The notes beneath the pieces are model-generated. The model was not told where the DNA came from. It searched no databases and saw only the letters and a list, made by a program, of their open reading frames with translations. Shown here piece after piece: positions 31,526-34,549 of a DNA stretch of 34,549 nt. Position 1 is the stretch's first letter; every line of letters starts with the position of its first letter. The stretch spans positions 1 to 34,549 of IMG/VR virus record IMGVR_UViG_3300001450_000121; one strand, written 5' to 3'. The position numbers were made by a program, and so were the translations under genes. The stretch comes from a virus.

Positions 31526-32484
31526 AAATTAAAAGATTAGATTTGAAAATTTTAATTGAAGACTTGATAAAAGAAGAATATCCATACGTTAGCAATCAAA
31601 AAAAGTCTGACGAATTTAGATCCTGGATGCTCGACAACGAGCCTGCTGCTTCAAAAGAAAAAGATATAGACATTACTAAGAAATCAGGTGCCGCAAGCTG
31701 GGCAGGGCTAGAAATTGCTTACGATAAGTTTGGAAGAGAGTTTGAAGAAAGCCAGGAAGAAGATTTTGAGACATACGACACTAAAAATAAAATTGACCTA
31801 GAAAATGCGAGAAAAGAAGGTAACATCATTACGACAACTGTTGGGTCAGCAATTAAAAAACTGACTCAGATTTCAAGATCGGGAACTTTAGATTTAATAC
31901 CTACTTCTTTTTTGCAGAAAGTAACAGGAATACCGCTTCATTATCTAATACTAATGTCATTTATAATGCTTAGGTCTAAAGAGCTTAAAATTGCTGCTTC
32001 TAATGCTAAGGAAGGGATGCAAAAAGTCGCCGAAAAAGTGCACAAAAGATTAGGCAGGCCAAACAAGAAATTTTTAATCACTTATAAAGATTACAAAAAA
32101 GTTTCTGATGGCATGCCAACATACGGTTTCGGTTTTCAGATTCACAAACCAAATTCTGACAATATAATCGGGCAACTTTCATCATTTTTTGGAAATTGCA
32201 CAGCATACCCACAATCAGATGGCACCTTCACCATAGTTGACCAGTATGACTTTAATGTGTTTAGACAACCAGGGCATCAAAAATCAGATTTTGAAGAGGC
32301 CATTCCTACCATTGCTAACACATACAAGTCGTTTAAAATGTTCTTAGACTATGTGTTTTCAGGTTTTGATGGCAATGCTGCAGCTGCACTAGAACCTCTT
32401 CTTCTGCAATACGAAACACAACTAAACTACAAAGGTGTACCAACTAGCATTCGCACTAAAAAATCAAAAACTTCTTTTGCGTAA
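31522..32484 (+). CDS. Protein with MKIxR-type N-terminus, unknown function
   Basis: A 320-aa protein. The leader MKIKRLDLKILIEDLIKEE resembles that of the 29848 gene product (basic/hydrophobic, ending L-I-K-E), so it too may carry a cleavable capsid-targeting sequence. Residues 25-65 (KSDEFRSWMLDNEPAASKEK, then GLEIAYDKFG) resemble a motif (FRxWxxxNxP...) that I associate loosely with phage cell-wall proteins. Residues 135-155 are hydrophobic (GIPLHYLILMSFIMLRSKEL). A beta-rich end (FGNCTAYPQSDGTFTIVDQY) follows. Coupled by ATGA to the membrane protein. No catalytic residues recognised; lysis or an ejected role are both possible. Confidence 0.55.
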   Translation: MKIKRLDLKILIEDLIKEEYPYVSNQKKSDEFRSWMLDNEPAASKEKDIDITKKSGAASWAGLEIAYDKFGREFEESQEEDFETYDTKNKIDLENARKEGNIITTTVGSAIKKLTQISRSGTLDLIPTSFLQKVTGIPLHYLILMSFIMLRSKELKIAASNAKEGMQKVAEKVHKRLGRPNKKFLITYKDYKKVSDGMPTYGFGFQIHKPNSDNIIGQLSSFFGNCTAYPQSDGTFTIVDQYDFNVFRQPGHQKSDFEEAIPTIANTYKSFKMFLDYVFSGFDGNAAAALEPLLLQYETQLNYKGVPTSIRTKKSKTSFA

Positions 32485-32537
32485 TTTAATCTTGTAAAGA
32501 CTTTTTCTGGATTGATGATTCTCTAGAGATAGTAATT

Positions 32538-32566
32538 TTGAAAAAGTATTCCAAAATTGGTAATAT
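32538..32566 (+). promoter_or_regulatory. Promoter with dyad in its spacer (SDR gene)
   Basis: TTGAAA (32538-32543), 17-base spacer, TAATAT (32561-32566) preceded by TGG (extended -10). AATTTTG (32534-32540) and CAAAATT (32552-32558) form a 7-bp dyad around the -35 and spacer, a possible operator. Confidence 0.5.
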
Positions 32567-32584
32567 ATCTTAAAGCGAGGCAAA

Positions 32585-33601
32585 ATGAAAATATTCATCA
32601 CAGGTGAAAAAGGTTTTATTGGAAGAAACCTTGTTAAAAAACTTCCAGAGTTTGAGTTTTCACATATACCGTCTTCAACAGTTGCGACGCACTTCGACTT
32701 TATAGAGAAAGCTAATCTTAAGTATACTTTTCACGAAGAAGAAGAGCTTTGTGTTCACAGAAACTCAATTGAACATTGGGTAGAATTCTTCTTTAGGACA
32801 AAAACAGAAGTTGTTATTCATAATGCTGCGACGGTAGGAACTGATGTCGTCGCGCTAAATCCCACAGAAGCAACACTTACCAATGTAGCAGGCACTTATA
32901 ATATTTGTCGGGCAGCAAAGCGCTTAGGTATTCCTGTATGTTACATGGGCACAACTGTCATATATGACGTTGCTAAGTATCAAGACGCATCTATAACTGA
33001 GACTTCAATTAAAGGTCCAACAACACTCTATGGCTGTCAAAAACTTTGTGCTGAAGATATTGTCAAAAGCCAGACAGGGAAGAAGTGGATGATTGTTCGG
33101 CCACTTTTTGCTTACGGAGGCGTAGGCGACATGAATTCACTTATTGCTAAGACAACTTTTGGCTATTTAAACGGAAAGAAAGGCATCGATATGTTTCTTG
33201 ATCAAGAGAAGATTAAAGATTACATGCATGTTGATGATTACTGTGATGCTGTTTTAACAGCAATTAAACAAGGATTATGGAATGATGACTGGAATGTTGC
33301 CTCCGAGACTCCGCTAAATACAGGTGAAATCATGAATATGCTACAAAAAATACTTGTGGAAGAACTAGGAGGCGAAGGTATCGAAGAAGTTCTTGAATGG
33401 CACCCTAAGACAGACTATCTAGGTAATCACAGGCTCTCTTCAGCTAAGTTTCGAAGGTACTCAAGATGGGAGCCTAAAATATCTCTTGAGGTGGGTATTA
33501 GGCGAACTGTCAAAGAAATCAAAGAGAGTAAAGATTACAACCCACTCGAACATCTTGAAGAAGCAAAAGAAAAAGGTGTTGATTTGACGGATTTTTATTA
33601 G
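32585..33601 (+). CDS. NAD-dependent epimerase/dehydratase (extended SDR)
   Basis: A 338-aa extended SDR. The N-terminal Rossmann motif is FITGEKGFIGRNL (Gly7-x-x-Gly10-x-x-Gly13). VVIHNAA (77-82) is the cofactor strand. MGTTVIYD holds the Thr/Ser of the catalytic triad, and Y149-G-C-Q-K153 the Tyr-x-x-x-Lys. RPLFAYGG and the C-terminal KDYMHVDDYCDAVL segment belong to the substrate-binding part. Likely substrates are UDP- or GDP-sugars (4-epimerase or GDP-fucose-synthase-like); the precise one cannot be set. Such genes in phages may modify host surface sugars or make precursors for DNA or virion glycosylation. SD GCGAGG; separate promoter. Confidence 0.8.
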   Translation: MKIFITGEKGFIGRNLVKKLPEFEFSHIPSSTVATHFDFIEKANLKYTFHEEEELCVHRNSIEHWVEFFFRTKTEVVIHNAATVGTDVVALNPTEATLTNVAGTYNICRAAKRLGIPVCYMGTTVIYDVAKYQDASITETSIKGPTTLYGCQKLCAEDIVKSQTGKKWMIVRPLFAYGGVGDMNSLIAKTTFGYLNGKKGIDMFLDQEKIKDYMHVDDYCDAVLTAIKQGLWNDDWNVASETPLNTGEIMNMLQKILVEELGGEGIEEVLEWHPKTDYLGNHRLSSAKFRRYSRWEPKISLEVGIRRTVKEIKESKDYNPLEHLEEAKEKGVDLTDFY

Positions 33602-33620
33602 TAGTAAACTTTTTAGCAGA

Positions 33621-33659
33621 GTGTAAACTTAAGCCTCATGTTTTATAATAAACATGAGG
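33621..33659 (+). promoter_or_regulatory. Promoter with perfect palindrome enclosing the -10 (Pol III alpha)
   Basis: GTGTAA (33621-33626), 17-base spacer, TATAAT (33644-33649). The -10 is exactly the loop between perfect 10-base arms CCTCATGTTT (33634-33643) and AAACATGAGG (33650-33659). It may be an operator or, in read-through RNA, a hairpin. Confidence 0.6.
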
Positions 33660-33677
33660 ATTTACTTTAGGAGTATA

Positions 33678-34549
33678 ATGAGCATATTTGATATCAAGCC
33701 GCCCACACGTTTCGTCGGCCTTCACGGTCACACAGGTTTTTCAGTTTTTGACGGTCTAGGTTACCCCAAAGATCACATCGACTTCGTTCTTGAAAACGGT
33801 ATGGATGCTTGGGGATTAACAGATCACGGAAATGGTAGCGGATTAGCACACGCTCACAAGCATGCAGCCAAAATACAAAAAAGTGGCCGCAAGTATCGAC
33901 AGATTTACGGCTGTGAATTCTACTTTGTGCCTTCACTTGCTGGCTGGAAGGATGATTATGAGCAGTCAAAAATCGACCGGGCACTCGCAAAGCAGCGTGC
34001 ACTCAAGGAAGACGCAGACGCAGGTCACGTCATCGAGAATGAAGATGAGACAAAGACAGTCGATGTCAACAAGGACGAATGGAAACGACGTTATCATCTG
34101 GTAATCACTGCACAAGACCGTGAAGGTTTAGGCAATTTGTTTACATTGATTAAACGTGCGTACACAGAGGGATTCTATCGATACCCACGCATTGACTTTG
34201 ACATGCTCAAGCAGCACGGAAAAGGTCTTAATGTTTCCACAGCTTGCTTAGGTGGTATTTTCTCGAATAGGATTATGAGAGGCAACGCACTTAAGAAATC
34301 AGACGCTGAGATCCAAGCAGAACTACTTGGTCTATCAGACAGGTTTGTTGATGCAGTCGGCGAAGATAACTTCTACTTAGAAATTCAATTTAACAGACTA
34401 AAACAGCAACACCTCGTAAATCATCACTTACTTAGGCACTCAGCAGCAACAGGAATTAACTTAGTAGCTACTCCTGATTCTCATTATTACAACCCAAACA
34501 AGTGGGAAGCCCGCGAGCTTTACAAAAAGCTAGGGTGGATGGGTAACGA
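33678..34549 (+). CDS. dnaE: DNA polymerase III alpha subunit, N-terminal part (PHP domain), truncated by window end
   Basis: The frame stays open to the last base; 290 codons are visible from ATG 33678 (SD TTTAGGAG). The PHP domain of C-family polymerases is clear: VGLHGHTGFSVFDGLG (His-x-His), WGLTDHGNGSG, the YGCEFYFVP acidic site, RYHLVITAQDREGLGNL, NVSTACLGG, and ATPDSHYYNP. The retained His, Asp and Glu metal ligands suggest an intact PHP, which in many bacterial alpha subunits gives 3'-5' proofreading. An insert with DADAGHVIENEDETKTVDVN separates two PHP strands. The polymerase domains lie beyond the window. It would be the main replicative polymerase, an unusual choice beside T4-like gp32, UvsX and helicase. 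Confidence 0.9.
   Translation, partial: MSIFDIKPPTRFVGLHGHTGFSVFDGLGYPKDHIDFVLENGMDAWGLTDHGNGSGLAHAHKHAAKIQKSGRKYRQIYGCEFYFVPSLAGWKDDYEQSKIDRALAKQRALKEDADAGHVIENEDETKTVDVNKDEWKRRYHLVITAQDREGLGNLFTLIKRAYTEGFYRYPRIDFDMLKQHGKGLNVSTACLGGIFSNRIMRGNALKKSDAEIQAELLGLSDRFVDAVGEDNFYLEIQFNRLKQQHLVNHHLLRHSAATGINLVATPDSHYYNPNKWEARELYKKLGWMGN

Overview
The window reads as part of the genome of a large, AT-rich, contractile-tailed bacteriophage, probably a marine myovirus of T4-like or jumbo type. All supportable genes are on the + strand and packed with 1-30 base overlaps. A T4-style recombination and replication set (gp32-like SSB, UvsX/RecA, FEN/RNase H-type nuclease, DnaB/gp41-like helicase) lies beside baseplate and tail-fibre genes and a large nucleotide-synthesis set. 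No integrase, repressor, rRNA, tRNA, CRISPR array or insertion sequence was seen. The host cannot be read from this stretch. The class II ribonucleotide reductase implies access to cobalamin.

Layout. (1) 1-9029: tail and baseplate module. It holds the 3' part of a tape-measure-like protein, a small ORF, a 1218-aa baseplate/tail protein, a gp53/LysM-like wedge protein and a 1076-aa hub-like protein. (2) 9078-11677: an unusually small family A DNA polymerase of 359 aa with no exonuclease domain, then an unrecognised acidic 503-aa protein. (3) 11785-18758: SSB, UvsX, 5' nuclease, helicase and B12-dependent ribonucleotide reductase. (4) 18777-23801: ClpP-like protease, Dps/ferritin-like protein, two fibre-type proteins sharing a C-terminal domain, and a DUF5659-type small protein. 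(5) 23930-26573: a chained operon of small structural or unknown proteins, a membrane peptide and a J-domain protein. (6) 26636-29776: dNTP-supply module with an all-alpha dUTPase-like enzyme, a degenerate copy of it fused to a HAD nucleotidase, a divergent ThyX and a deoxyribosyltransferase. (7) 29848-32484: two proteins with an MKIxR... N-terminus resembling a capsid-targeting or propeptide signal, flanking a membrane protein. (8) 32585-34549: a sugar-nucleotide SDR, then the first 290 codons of a DNA polymerase III alpha subunit with an apparently intact PHP domain.

How the parts work together. The SSB, recombinase, nuclease, helicase and Pol III alpha form a mixed T4/bacterial-type replisome. 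NrdJ, dUTPase, HAD nucleotidase, ThyX and deoxyribosyltransferase supply deoxynucleotides, especially dTTP. The structural genes build tail tube, baseplate and fibres. Between modules there are repeated terminator-promoter junctions. Many promoters have a -35 near TTGTAA rather than TTGACA. Two TATAAT boxes sit exactly in hairpin loops, and at two or three genes an anti-Shine-Dalgarno sequence lies just upstream of the gene's own promoter, so only read-through RNA would be silenced. These regulatory readings are inferences from sequence pattern.

The most notable items are the mini family A polymerase coexisting with Pol III alpha, the dUTPase duplication in which one copy lost most metal ligands and became fused to a phosphatase, the Dps-like protein, and the hairpin-loop promoters.
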